Shown here: in pieces, positions 48,432-60,539 of the stretch
Layout of the letters: every line of letters begins with the position of its first letter
Position numbering within the stretch: the stretch's first letter is position 1
NCBI GenBank assembly: GCA_037962975.1
Contig: CM075676.1
Span: forward strand, 26,035,001 to 26,099,000
Direction of reading: 5' to 3'
Origin: Clitoria ternatea
Taxonomy: Eukaryota > Streptophyta > Magnoliopsida > Fabales > Fabaceae
Length of the DNA: 64,000 nt
Position numbers and translations under genes: made by a program
The notes under the pieces: model-generated
Told to the model about the DNA's origin: nothing
What the model saw: the letters and a program-made list of their open reading frames with translations, nothing else
Database searches by the model: none

Positions 48432-48524
48432 GATTGAAACATTCATTCGGAACCGATTGAAACATTCATTCGAAACCGATTGAAACATTCATTCGGTACC
48501 GATTGAAACATTCATTCAGAACAG
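48432..48524. repeat. Four tandem 23-bp units in the 3' LTR
   Basis: Unit GATTGAAACATTCATTCGGA plus ACC, four copies with point changes. The other LTR has three copies at about 59232-59301, so copy number has changed since insertion or during replication. Confidence 0.9.
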
Positions 48525-49730
48525 GTTCATGCCCTCATTCTTTCACATGTGACCCACTCAGGATCAGGAAGTTTTCATTCAAATGATTCAATCGACACCC
48601 TCAAAATGTTTCACTCGACTATGTCTCTAGAATTGAACCATTCGGAGAAACCTTGCTCGGATATATTGCTTGGGAGTAATTCAGTCGACCCTTCCTTCAC
48701 TCCTTGAAATGATCCACTTGGACACATTCATTCGGACACATTCACTTGAAAGTCTGACTTGCTTCTCACTCGAAATTTCCTCAATCGTCAATCAGCCCAT
48801 TCGGTTGTATTTACTCAGGAGTCGACCTTGCTTTTCCCTTAGAAATTTGTGACTTGAGAGAATCTGGCCGATAGAAGTTCTTTCCAGGTCCGAGCTTTGC
48901 TTTGCTCGGAAATACATCTCTCGGCCCCAAACCACTCGGAAGTGCCTTCCTTAGAGACATCTCACTCGGGCTTAGTTTGAAACTTGAGAATCTGCCCGAA
49001 AGAGACTCATTCCCGGTCGGACTCTTTTCCTTGCTTGATAAGACACTTTCTCCGAAACTCACTACTCGGAAAGGCCTTGCCTGACAATTGTTCTTCTGAA
49101 GTTCAGAGTTTTTTCATTCGGAATCAACTCACTCGGGAGTTTCCACTCGGAGACAATTTTTCCTAGAAGAAGCAGTTGTTCCCCAAATCAGACTCGCTTC
49201 AATCAGTAATTCTTCACTCGGACAAATAGCTTTGGGCGGTAATTATTCAAAGTCAGTCCCTTTTTCACTCGGAGTGGTTGCAGTCGGGAAGCTTCCACTC
49301 GGATTTATCTCCAACCGAGAAATATTCCTTCAAGGTCAGCCATTTTTCACTTGGAATAGCTTTGATAGGGAATCTTCCACTCGGATTTACCTCGAACCGG
49401 GAAGTATTCCACTCGGCAACTCTTCATTCTGAGCCATCCTACTCGGATTTGATCATTTTTGAGTCATCCTACTCGGATTTCATCATTCTGAGTCGGAATT
49501 CAGAGAATTCTTTCCACTTGGGCTTGTTCTTCTTGTTTCTTTATCATTTTATGGTCGTTTTTCTCTTGTTATTGACCCTTTTATTACCTTAATTTTTGCA
49601 AAATAAAATTCCCAAGTAGAATATAGTGGAAAGAAAGCAAAAATCACAATAAATAAAGGAAATACAGTGCATAATGATTAAAATCCTAAGCATACTAGAT
49701 CTAATTTATTGTGTTATAAAGCACTTATCA

Positions 49731-51056
49731 AAATACCCCAAACCAAAACATTGCTTGTCCTCAAGCAATTACCATATTCACATGATAAGATACAGAAAAT
49801 ACTAAGCTCAGTAAACTAAGGAATCCAAAATAGAGAAAAAGATTTATTCAAATGCCAATATTAATTTTCTTATGTGAATCAATTTTCATTATCAAGACAG
49901 AGGATACTCTTCTCTCAATTTTCACTCAAAGTGTTTTATGGTTTGTGTATCACTCAGATCATCATAGTCAAAAAATATTACCATAAGCTTGTTAATAAAC
50001 CAGAAACTCCACAGTTTAGATAGAAAATATGTCAAAGTCTAAAGGTCTTTCAAAGGTTGTAACGTGGCCTTGGGTTGTAATGTCAAGGTAGGAATTTCAA
50101 GAAAAATGGAATACAAAAGGGCTTTAACAGTCATGAATGATTCAAATTACCATCATAAATTTAATAGAGCAAATTTTTGAACTTTTATGGACTTTTTGGA
50201 ATTCATTCAATATCATCCTTTTGATTTTCTTTTTCTTTTTTCTTGCTTTTCTTTGCATCCTATACATATTTTTCTTAAGTCCTTTTTTATTTCTTTGCTC
50301 CACTAAATTTCCAACTTTTTCACCATTAAGAGAATATCAGTCAATGAAAGGCTTCAAAGAAAAATTTTCACTTTTAGGCTCAAAAGGCGCAACTAGGGGT
50401 CAAATTATGCAAAAATTTTGAGGCTTAAGAATGAGACCTAATTGTGCCTTTATCATCCTAAGACATATAATCAAAAACCATTTTGAATCGGTTGAAAAAC
50501 AAGTTCTAGAATATTAATGACTATGAGATTCACTCAATTAAGAAGATATAGGTTTTGAAAATTTGTTTGATAAATAACCCATTTTGGCTCAAGTCTAACC
50601 ATGGAAAGTCTTTTCAAAGAAAATTTTAATCACATAAAGTTCATTTAGACATTGGTTTGGCATTTAAACAATCAAATTTTAAAAATTTTACTCAAAATTT
50701 TGGGATCCTTAGATACTTTAGCCTTGTGTTCAGAGTAAATTTATCATGCAATCATGGTAAATTACAAGATTACAAACAAAACAAGGAAAACACACATGCA
50801 TGAAAAATATAACAATCACACAACATAAACAAAATAGCTAAGTTTTCTTATCTACCACCCCAAACAAGAATTTGACATTGTCCTCAATGTTAAAATGGAT
50901 GATAAAAGGATAAGAAAACTTACCTGTAGTTACCCCAAACCAGCATTTGACATAGTTTTTTTTTAGAGCTCAAAATGAAACAACAACTTTTTATAGGGTT
51001 ACCTCCCTATCAGTGCTAAGTTTTAAGTCTTCAGCCAGACTTCTCACCGTTTGGAT
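49731..51056 (-). other. Non-coding 3' region of the Athila-like element with polypurine tract
   Basis: Directly before the 3' LTR the minus strand reads GGTTTGGGGTATTT, the likely polypurine tract, and further up CTTGAGGACAAGCAATG, a stretch common in this lineage. No env-like frame is recognisable. Confidence 0.65.
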
Positions 51057-51874
51057 TTACTCATCAGGAGCATCAAACAAGTCCAAGTCACTTGCTTGTT
51101 GTATTGGTTGACCTGTCAAGTAGTGCTTTACTCTCTGTCCATTTACCCTAAATGTACCAGATTTCTTGCTCCATAGTTCGACAGCTCTAAAGGGAAAGAC
51201 TTTTGTTACCTTGAATGGTCCCGACCATCGGGATCTCAGTTTACCTGGAAAAAGCTTTAATCTGGAATTAAATAGTAAAACCATATCACCTGGATTAAAT
51301 ATTCTCTGTTAGATGTGACGATCATGCCATTGTTTGGTTTTTTCTTTATAAATTCTGGCATTTTCGTATGCATCTAGACGGAGTTCTTCAAGCTCATTTA
51401 ATTCCAACAACCTACGTTCACCTGCAGCCTTATGATCAAAGTTAAGAGTTTTAACAGCCCAAAAAGATTTATATTCTAGCTCAACAGGTAAATGACAGGG
51501 CTTCCCATATACTAGCTTAAAAGGTGTGGTTCCAATGGGAGTTTTGTATGCGGTTCGATACGCCCATAAGGAATCATCTAACTTAATAAACCAATCCTTA
51601 CGTGATGTATTCACCACTTTTTGAAGAATATTTTTAATTTCCTGATTGGATACCTCAACTTGTCCACTAATTTATGGGTGGTAAGGTGTAGCAACCTTAT
51701 GCCTAACTCCATATTTCTTTAGAAGGGTCTGAAAAGTTTTCTCAATAAAATGAGACCCTCCATCACTTATAACACATTTTGGGACCCCAAACCTTGGAAA
51801 TATTATTTTCTTGAAAAGTTTAATAACAGTCTTAACATCAAAATGGGGTGAAGCAATGGCTTCCACCCATTTTG
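51057..51874 (-). pseudogene. Gypsy integrase, C-terminal half (Athila-like)
   Basis: The minus strand continues the integrase core interrupted at 51874/56270: WVEAIAS, the second Asp in VISDGGSHF, then VRHKVATPYHP. A stop follows at 51669-51671. Next come WAYRTAYKTPIGTTPF and LVYGKPCHLPVELE, a second stop at 51306-51308, and the C-terminal tail (LFNSRLKLFPGKLRSRWSGP, VNGQRVKHY) ending near 51057. The third catalytic acidic residue is expected just after the first stop, within the degraded ISGQVEVSN stretch, where a Glu is still present. The gene is inactive. Confidence 0.88.
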
Positions 51875-53740
51875 TGTTAGGGAATCCTATTAGGGTCAGG
51901 CAGCGGAAACACAAAGGATTCCCAAGAAAGAATTGCAAACACGTATGTCTCAAAGCATTATGCTAAATTAAATTTTAATTAGGGTTTACCTCTTGTAGAT
52001 GCAGAACAAGATCCTCGATCGAAGCAGTTGTAGCTTCGCCCTTAGGAGTCCACACGAGCACTCCCACCAGAAAACTAACGATCCAAATGCTAGTACGGAA
52101 TTTTAGTGTAATCTAATTTCTGAGCCGCAGCCTATGAGCATCTCATGCTCTATATATAGGCTTAGGTCTTGACCTGAGCTCTCATTAAACATTGGGCTCC
52201 TGACTCATTCTAAATGAGTTAGGCCCAAATAGTTTTTTTTTTCAGTCCAACTAAAATAAAACTATCCTCTGGTGGGCTTACTCTATGTGTGTGATAAGTG
52301 CTTTTTAATACAATAAATTAGATCTAGTTTGCTTAGAATTTTAGTCATTATCCACTGTATTTCCTTTATTTATTGCTATTTTTACTTTCTTTCCACTCTA
52401 TTCTACTTGGGTATGTTATTTTGTAGGAATTAAGGTAATAAAGGGTCAAAAACAAGAGAAAAAGACCATAAAATGATAAAGAAACAAGAAGAACAAGCCC
52501 AAAGTGGAAAGAATTCTCTTTTTAAAGCTGAAATTCGACTCAGAAAGCAAAAATCCAACTCAGAGCACTGAAATCCGACTCAAAATGGCCAAATCCGAGT
52601 AGGATAACTCAAAAATGACCAAATCCGAGTGGAAGGACTCAGAATAGAGCATTGCCGAGTGGAATACTGCACTGCTGGAGGAAAATCCGAGTGAAATGTT
52701 CCCTGTCAAAGCCATTCCGAGTGATAAATAGCTGACTGGAGTGAAGGACCAATGCTGAAATGGAATAAGTCTCGGTTGAAGGTGATTCCGAGTGGAAACT
52801 CCCCGACTGCATCTATTCCGAGTGAAAAAAGGAGACTGACCTCCAATAAATATGTCCAAAGCTATTATCCGAGTGAAAGGTTTGCTGATCGCAACTAATC
52901 CAAGTGAAACCTGTTTCGAGTGAATGGATTCCGAGTAGAAGAGGCCACTGAAATGAATAAATGCTGACTAAGGAGGAATCCGAGTGGTCTCACTCAGAGA
53001 AAATGACATTCTCAAGCAGAACAAAGCATTTCCGAGTAATTCTTAGCAAGGAAGGAAAAATCCGACCGGAAATGAATCACACTCGGGCAGACTCTCAAGT
53101 TTCACACTGAGCCCGAGTGAGAAGTCTCCAAGGAAAGGAATTCCAAGTAAGTTGGGTCAGAAAGATGCATTTCCGAGCAAAGCAAGGCTCGGACATGGAA
53201 GAATTCTATCAGCCAGATTCCAGTCCTTCAAAGTCCAAGTTTCTGAGTGAAAGTGAAGTCAAATCCGAGTGGAAATTAACTCGGACTTCCGAGTGAAGAT
53301 GTGATTTTATCATTTGAATGAGTAAATAAATTTGTCCGAGTGAATTCCAATGCAAAATCCGAGCAGAGCTTTAACCGAGTGGTCCAAATTCAGAGACAGC
53401 CGAGTGAATGTTTCAGACGGTTCCGAGTCTTTCTGCAGTCAATTCCGACTGAATGAAAGATGCTCTTCAGTAAGTCTTCACCCGTCCTTTCATTCAGCTT
53501 CATCACCAATCGGTTCTCCTCCAAACACTGACCCAATTCTTCACAAATGCAACACCAGATCACTACCTCCATCAACACCGCCTCCTTCTACTTTCCTTCA
53601 AGTCACTCTCTACACCGTCCTCAATCCAGAAATCTGACCCACATTCCTCTCTTCTATCCGCTGTCCCCTTCTAATCCATACTACACACCGTCTCACTTCA
53701 CCTTTTCTTTCCATCAATACCGCCCAGACTTCTCTCAAAC

Positions 53741-53830
53741 CAACACCGCCCAGTAATCCATCAACCAACACCGCCCAGTAATCCATCAACCAACACCGCC
53801 CAGTAATCCATCAACCAGCACCGCCCAGGC
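53741..53830 (+). repeat. 25-bp tandem array (CAACACCGCCCAGTAATCCA type)
   Basis: Units start at 53741, 53766, 53791 and 53816 (last diverged). Looser ACCGCCCAG or ACCGTCCAG motifs spread to about 54110. Confidence 0.93.
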
Positions 53831-54321
53831 TCCTAATCCACAACTCTGCCCAGACTCTTTTCCTTTCCATCCACAACCGTCCTCACCTCAACACACCGCC
53901 CAACCGTCCTCACCTCAACACACCGCCCAACTTCCCAACACCGTCTCCCTTTCTTCTTCTAATACATAACACCGCCCAGTAACCCTCTCAAGACCGCCCA
54001 GACTTTTCATCAATTCAACACCGTCCAGCCCACAACGTCCAGATCTCCATCTAACAGCAACTCCTCTCCACGCTGTCCAGTTCACTCACCAACACCGTCC
54101 AGCAAGCTTTCACTCGGATTTGTGGGAAAATAACATTTTTTCACTATGAATTTCATCATTCTGCACCAATCTTCACTAAAATCCAAGCACCGAATTATTG
54201 GAAATATTAAATATGCAAATTGGAAACAAGTTGGCACAGCTGGAATTCACATGCACCGAAAGTTTCTCCCACTTGCAAATTTTAACGCGTTTCCTTAGCT
54301 GGATTCATTCATCCATTCGCC

Positions 54322-54329
54322 TATAAAAG
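54322..54329 (+). promoter_or_regulatory. LTR TATA box (Athila-like solo LTR)
   Basis: TATAAAAG followed by a GC-moderate leader; its position matches the TATA boxes of the related LTRs. Confidence 0.6.
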
Positions 54330-56269
54330 GGAGAGCAACCAGGAGCATAGCATCAAGAATCAATCATCTCTTCCCATCAATTACCGTCAGATTTATTTTC
54401 TTCGTTACTTTCTCTCCTTTTCTCTTTAGTTTTCTTCTTTTCCATTTTTCTTTCTCTGTCCATTTTTCTTCTCTTTCTTTTTATTTTCTTTTCTTTCTTT
54501 TATTTTGTAAGAGTGTGAGGGCTGTAAAAGTGAGATTTTAAATTTGTAATTGGTGGAGAAATTATTGCAACAAGGAATTACAGTGGTAAATTATTCTGAG
54601 CTTTTGGAGAAACCCGTAAGTCTTTATTTTTACCATGTCTTGTATGTTTTATTTTTCCATTATTTACGTGAATTTAAATTATTTCATGAGTAGCTAAATT
54701 AATTATCTTGGGATAAAGGGGGTATGATAATATTTTATTTTAATGTTATTTTGACTTGAAATTAAATAAATTTCTATTTTCCATTTAGTTCAATTATGCT
54801 TAATGCTTTTAGTAATTCCTAACAAGAACCTAAATGTTAAAACTGTATACTTACGGGTATATTAGTAAGTTTAGGTAATAAATAGAATCGAGAGATTTAT
54901 TTTTACCGGAAAGCTTTGAACTAAACCTAAGATTTTTGAAATGCTTTTTGTGACCTCGGTAAAACCGTGAAAGTAATCAAAATTCTTTTGAGGAAATAAA
55001 AGGGATTTTCATAAAACGATAATGGGCCTTTCTGAGGATTAAGCAGCGCTTTCCATAGGTTAGGTACATTAATAGGATTCCGAGAGGAACATATTAATTA
55101 GCTTTTGGAAAATTCGCCTTGGAAAACTTAATTCGATTCTTATTTATGAAAAGTTAAAATTCATTAAACATAAAATAGAGTCTTAATCCCCCAAAATCCC
55201 AAGATATTCTCAACTCTGATTTTTTTTAAGTGTCAAGTAAATTTTATTTTTTTTATATTCTGTGCAACTTTAATTTGTGCTTTATTTTATAAAAATCTTA
55301 AAAATTAATTGTGTGGATAATTAAATTTCAATATACTGGCACTTTGAACACAGTCCCTGTGGAGAACGATAATCTTTTATATTACGCGACATAACCCGTG
55401 CGCTTGCGGGCCCTGTCAGTGTGTGACCCTATAGGTAAAATATTCGGTTATATTAATAATAAACTATTTTATTATTAATATAAAATAAGAGCGGTATCTA
55501 GCAATACATCATTATGTCCGAATATTATTTATCATCGACATGACCTATAAGTGATAATTATTTTATATATCTATTCCTTTTGTTACGATATCTAATTGGG
55601 CCCAAGGCATGGTCGTCGTCATCCTTGTATGGCCCAATTCATTTTACCTGATACCAGAGTAGACTTTATAGAATAAATATCTAATATTTATTCGTCCTAG
55701 CATGGCCATGCATTTCATTAGTCCCACTCCATCAAGTGGCCCATAGATATCACTCCTGTCACATAGGAGAGACAAATTCCATCTACATCACTCACATCCC
55801 TCTGCATAATTTATCTATTGCCTAATCACAATCTTTATGGTCATCTTATTACAGATAACGTTTGATTATATTAAAACAATAAACTCCTTATGTAGGAATT
55901 GTAGTGACTTCAGGTCGAAGGACTACATACCATTATCACATTGAGAACCATTTATGACACTCATGTAACGATCCATGCAACGTTCTCATGGTGGGTCTGT
56001 CCAGTACAACATTACTCTTAATGTGTACCCGTGTAAAGACTTGATATCATATATCCATGATTTGTGAGATCAAATCATCAGTACATTCACACACTAATCT
56101 TAATGTATTTACATGTCCCTATGTAAATACTTGATTAGGGACGTTTTAGGAATAATTCTCATATGACCTATTATTCCAGGATAAATAGCATTTGTCTAAA
56201 AACTGAAAATACTAATTTTATTAATAAGTTAAAATTGATACATTAATAGCTCGTAGTGATACACCAACA

Positions 56270-57726
56270 TTTTGACACATAGTCAACTGCCACTAATATG
56301 AACTGATTTCCAAAAGAGGAAGGAAAAGGTCCCATAAAATCAACACCCCATACATCAAACAATTCAATTTCTAAAATGGTATTCAATGGCATTTCATGTC
56401 TCTTACCAATGTTACCTGTTCTTTGGCAAGCATCACAAGTTAGAACATACTTACGTACATCCTTAAAAATATTTGGCCAATAGAACCCAGCTTGCAATAT
56501 TTTAGCAGCTGTCTTAGAAGTACTCATATGCCCTCTACAGGAAAGAGAATGACAATGATCCAAGATAGCATGGACCTCATCTTGTAAAACACACCTCCGA
56601 ATCAAACCATTTGCACATTGCTTGAATAGGAGTGGTTCATCCCAATAGTAGTGTTTAACATCTGTAAAAAACTTTTTCCTTTGCTGAAAGCTAAGATCAG
56701 GAGGTAAGATACCACATGCAAGAAAATTTACAAAATCAGTATACCAAGGAACACGTTGGATACTAAGATTCAAGAGTTGTTCATCCGGAAAAGATTCATT
56801 GATGGGAATATTATCTATTTCTTCTTTTTTTAGATGTCAACCTAGACAGGTGGTCAGCGACCAAGTTCTCGGTACCCTTCTTATCCTTAATTTCCAAGTC
56901 AAATTCTTGCAATATTAGAATCCACCTAATTAACCTAGGCTTTGCTTCCTTTTTATTCAATAGATACTTAATGGCAGAGTGGTCAGTGTAAACAGTAACA
57001 TGTGAACCTACCAAGTAAGATCTAAATTTATCAAAAGCAAAGACAATAGCTAACAGTTCTTTTTCAGTTATGGCATAATTTACCTGAGCATCATCTAGCG
57101 TCTGGCTGGCATAATGAATTACATGGAGCTTTTTATCCTTTCGTTGCCCAAGTACATCCCCCACTGCGTAATCACTCACATCGCACATCAACTCAAACGG
57201 GAGTTTCCAATTAGGTGGTTGCACGATAGGGGCAGAGATTAGAGCTTGCTTAATCCTGCAAAAAGCTTCCATACAAGATGAATCAAAATTGAAAGGCACA
57301 TCCTTACCCAAAAGAGTTGTAAGAGGCTTTGTGATTTTGGAGAAATCTTTAATGAACCGATGGTAAAACCCTGCATGTCCAAGAAAACTCTGAATACCTT
57401 TCACATTTGTAAGCGGAGGCAATTTTTCAATCACTTCTACTTTAGCCTTATCAACTTCTATACCTCTCTCAGACACCAGGTGTCCAAGAACTATGCCTTC
57501 TCTTACCATAAAATGGCATTTTTCCCAGTTTAAGACCAGATTGGTCTCTTCACAACGCTGTAAGACTTGGCACAAATTTGTTAAACAATTATCAAAATCC
57601 AAACCATGCACTGAAAAATCATCCATAAAGACTTCCTTCACATTTTCAATAAGGTCAGAAAAAATTGCTTGTATACACCTTTGAAAAGTCGCAGGTGCAT
57701 TACACAAACCAAAAGGCATAAAAACT
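56270..57726 (-). pseudogene. Gypsy reverse transcriptase (partial), RNase H and integrase N-terminal half
   Basis: Read from 57726 down: reverse transcriptase starts abruptly at MPFGLCNAPATFQRC, keeps the catalytic FMDD (YXDD-type) motif and the thumb region, then RNase H (FELMCDVSDYAVG, then ITEKELLAIVFAF, then VYTDHSAIKYLL), then the integrase zinc region (H...H...CDACQRTG) and the first catalytic Asp in DVWGVDFMGPF. A 1-bp indel in a T/A-run near 56824-56831 shifts the frame after DHLSRL. The upstream half of reverse transcriptase and everything before it is missing at the LTR junction at 57727. The end is split by a solo LTR at 56270. Confidence 0.92.
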
Positions 57727-60506
57727 TAACAGGGCCTGCAAGCGCACGGGTTATGTCATGTAATATAAAAGATTATCGTTCTCCATAGGGACTGTGTTCA
57801 AAGTACCAGTATATTGAAATTTAATTATCCACACAATTAATTTTTAATGTTTTTCTAAAATAAAACAAAAATTAAAAATAAATTTAGAAACAAAATTTAC
57901 TTGACACTTAAAAAATCAGAGTTGAGAGTATCTTGGGATTTCGGGAGATCAAGACTCTATTTTATGTTAATGAATTTTAACTTCTCATAAATAAGAATCA
58001 AATTAAGTTTTCCAAGGCGGATTTTCCTTAAGCTAATTAATATGTTCCTCTCGGAATCCTATTAATGTACCTAACCTATGGAAAATGCTGCTTAATCCTT
58101 AGAAAAGGCCCATTATCGTTTTGTGAAAATACCTTATTTATTCCCCAAAAGATTTTGATTACATTCATGGTTTTACCGAGGTCACAAAAAGTATTTCAAA
58201 ACCTTAGGCTTAGTTCAAAAACTTTCCAGTAACAATAAATCTCTCGATTCTATTAATTACTTAAATTTACTAATATACCCGCAAGTATACAGTTTTATCA
58301 CTTAGGTTCTTGTTAGGAATTACTAAGAGCATTGAGCATTTTTTAAACTAAATGGAAAACAGAAATTTATTTAATTCAAAGTCAAAATATCATTATCATA
58401 AAACATTATCACACCCCCTTCATCCCAAGATAATTAATTTAGTTACTCATGAAATAATTCAAATTCATATATATGATGGAAAAATAAAACATACAAGGCA
58501 TGCCAAAAATAAGACTTACGGGTTTCTCCAAAAGCTCAGAATAATTTTACCACTGTATTTCCTTGTTGCAATATTCCTCCACCAATTATAAATTGGAATA
58601 CTCAATTTTACAACCCTCAAACTCTTCCACAAAATAAAAGAAAGAAAAAGAAAATAAAAAGAAAGAAAGAAACGGGACAGAGAAAGAAAATAAAGAGAAA
58701 GAAAACGAAAAAGAAAGGAATGGAACGGAGAAGAAAAATGAAGGAAATAAAAGAAAGGAATTAAAGTGAATGAAAGAGGATTTGATCTAAAAGTGATGCT
58801 GTCCTTTGGCTTCAGACCTCCCCCCTATTTATAGAGATCTTGGGCGTTAATAATCATGGGAAAGACGGCTAGTGGGTATTTTTTATTATTTGTTCTTGTC
58901 AGCCGCCCCATAAGATCAACTTGGAAATAGCCTGGATGGTGACAACTATAGGGAACGGTGGCTAGTAGAATTTTTTTATTATTTTCCCTTTTGTTTTGTT
59001 GTCAGCCGCCCCCTTCTAAGTCAAGGATCCACTTGGATAGTGGAAATCCAAGTCAGCATGGGCAATCGGTGGAAGTATAGATTTGAGGAGCTGAACGTTG
59101 TGGGTTGGACGATGTTGAGAGGAGAGCTGGACGGTGTTGTGGTTGTGTGATTTATGGAGCCGGTGTGTAATTGGATGGGTGGACGAGCAATTGGATGGGT
59201 GGACGAGCAAAGCAACTCCGATTGCTTTAATGATTGAAACATTTATTCAGAACCGATTGAAACATTCATTCGGTACCGATTAAAACATTCATTCGGAACA
59301 GGTTCATGCCCTCCTTCTTTCACATGTGACCCACTCAGGATCGGGAAATTTTCATTCAAATGATTCAATCGGCACCCTCAAAATGTTTTACTCGGCTATG
59401 TCTCTGGAATTGAACCATTCAGAGAAAACTTGCTCGGATATATTGCTTGGGAGTAATTCAGTTGACCCTTCCTTCACTCCTTGAAATGATCCACTCGGAC
59501 ACATTCATTCGGACACATTCACTTGAAAGTCCGACTTGCTTCTCACTCGGAATTTCCTCAATCGTCAATCAGCCCATTCGTTTGTATTTACTCGGGAGTC
59601 GGCCTTGCTTTTCACTCAGAAATTTGTGACTTGAGAGAATCTGGCCGATAGAAGTTCTTTCCAGGTCCGAGCTTTGCTTTGCTCGGAAATACATCTCTCG
59701 GCCCCGAACCACTCGGAAGTGCCTTCCTTGGAGACATCTCACTCGGGCTTAGTTTGAAACTTGAGAATCTGCCCGAGAGAGACTCATTCCCGGTCGGACT
59801 CTTTTCCTTGCTTGATAAGACACTTTCTCCGAAACTCACTACTCGGAAAGGCCTTGCCTGACAATTGTTCTTCCGAAGTTCAGAGTTTTTTCATTCGGAA
59901 TCAACTCACTCGGGAGTTTCCACTCGGAGACAATTTTTCCCAGAAGAAGCAGTTGTTCCCCAAATCAGACTCGCTTCAATCAGTAATTCTTCACTCGGAC
60001 AAATAGCTTTGGCTGGTAATTATTCAAAGTCAGTCCCTTTTTCACTCGGAATGGTTGCAGTCGGGAAGCTTCCACTCGGATTTATCTCCAACCGAGAAAT
60101 ATTCCTTCAAGGTCAGCCATTTTTCACTCGGAATAGCTTTGATAGGGAATCTTCCACTCGGATTTACCTCGAACCGGGAAGTATTCCACTCGGCAACGCT
60201 TCTTTCTGAGTCATCCTACTCGGATTTGATCATTTTTGAGTCATCCTACTCGGATTTCATCATTCTGAGGCAGAATTCAGAGAATTCTTTCCACTTGGGC
60301 TTGTTCTTCTTGTTTCTTTATCATTTTATGGTCGTTTTTCTCTTGTTATTGACCCTTTTATTACCTTAATTTCTACAAAATAACATACCCAAGTAGAATA
60401 TAGTGGAAAAAAGCAAAAATCATAATAAATAAAGGAAATACAGTGCATAATGATTAAAATCCTAAGCAAACTAGATATAATTTATTGTGTTATAAAGCAC
60501 TTATCA
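57727..60506 (-). repeat. 5' LTR of the Athila-like element
   Basis: 2780 bp, almost identical by eye to 46926-49730. It differs by a few substitutions, one fewer 23-bp unit and small indels. Its inner end (57727) abuts coding sequence directly, with no primer-binding site. Confidence 0.93.
58826..58833 (-). promoter_or_regulatory. LTR TATA box (Athila-like 5' LTR)
   Basis: TATAAATA on the minus strand, equivalent to 48024-48031. Confidence 0.6.
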
Positions 60507-60539
60507 CCCCCCTCTTGAGTATCGAGGCCTTGGCTAACA

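Larger units (their letters stand above)
46926..49730 (-). repeat. 3' LTR of the Athila-like element
   Basis: On the minus strand it starts TGATAAGTGCTTTATAACAC and ends GGGCCCTGTTA. It has a TATA box at 48024-48031, many ACTCGGA-type motifs at 48490-49500 and a 23-bp tandem array. Confidence 0.93.
52292..55418 (+). mobile_element. Solo LTR of the Athila-like family, plus orientation, TSD GTGTG
   Basis: Starts TGATAAGTGCTTTTTAATAC and ends GGGCCCTGTCA, the same ends as the two LTRs at 46926 and 57727 but in the opposite orientation and more diverged. GTGTG flanks both sides (52287-52291 and 55419-55423). At 3127 bp it is about 330 bp longer than its relatives, partly from Pro-codon-like CCGCCCAG repeats at 53730-54110. 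A TATAAAAG box is at 54322-54329. Confidence 0.92.
51875..56269. mobile_element. Solo LTR (about 1.27 kb) interrupted by another LTR, TSD TTTTG
   Basis: Starts TGTTAGGGAATCC and ends GATACACCAACA. TTTTG is at 51870-51874 and 56270-56274, so it splits the integrase gene exactly. Removing it restores frame. The pieces are 51875-52291 and 55424-56269. No coding sequence is present. By its TGTTGGTGTATCAC-type end on the minus strand it is probably a copia LTR, but the family is not certain. Confidence 0.85.
46926..60506 (-). mobile_element. Athila-like Ty3/gypsy element, minus strand, internally deleted, TSD CCCCC
   Basis: LTRs of 2805 bp (46926-49730, 3' LTR) and 2780 bp (57727-60506, 5' LTR) flank an internal region with pol on the minus strand. 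CCCCC flanks both ends (46921-46925 and 60507-60511). The 5' LTR joins directly to the middle of reverse transcriptase, so the primer-binding site, gag, protease and the start of reverse transcriptase are missing. Integrase motifs such as NIGKRHEMPL and ELFDVWGVDFMGPF, and the tail FNSRLKLFPGKLRSRW, are of the Athila/Tat type as I recognise them. It cannot move on its own. Confidence 0.9.
33808..60539 (+). mobile_element. Sirevirus-like Ty1/copia element, pol-less, TSD CAATC
   Basis: LTRs start TGTATTTATATG and end CTTGGCTAACA. CAATC flanks both ends (33803-33807 and 60540-60544). It has a tRNA-Met-type primer-binding site, gag, no pol, a long non-coding region and several AAAGGGGGAGA polypurine-like tracts, a recognised feature of Sireviruses. 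Without the two insertions in its 3' LTR it would be about 8.1 kb. It lies inside an older copia element of a related family. Confidence 0.93.
40122..60539 (+). repeat. 3' LTR of the Sirevirus-like element, split in three
   Basis: The pieces are 40122-40949, 46023-46925 and 60507-60539. Joined with one copy of each target duplication they give about 1.75 kb, matching the 5' LTR. The two gaps are a gypsy solo LTR and an Athila-like element. Confidence 0.93.

Noticed and set aside
48161..49592. Many Ser/Pro/Leu-rich frames on both strands of the LTRs
   Set aside because: They come from the repeated ACTCGGA-type motifs, which lack stop codons by composition.
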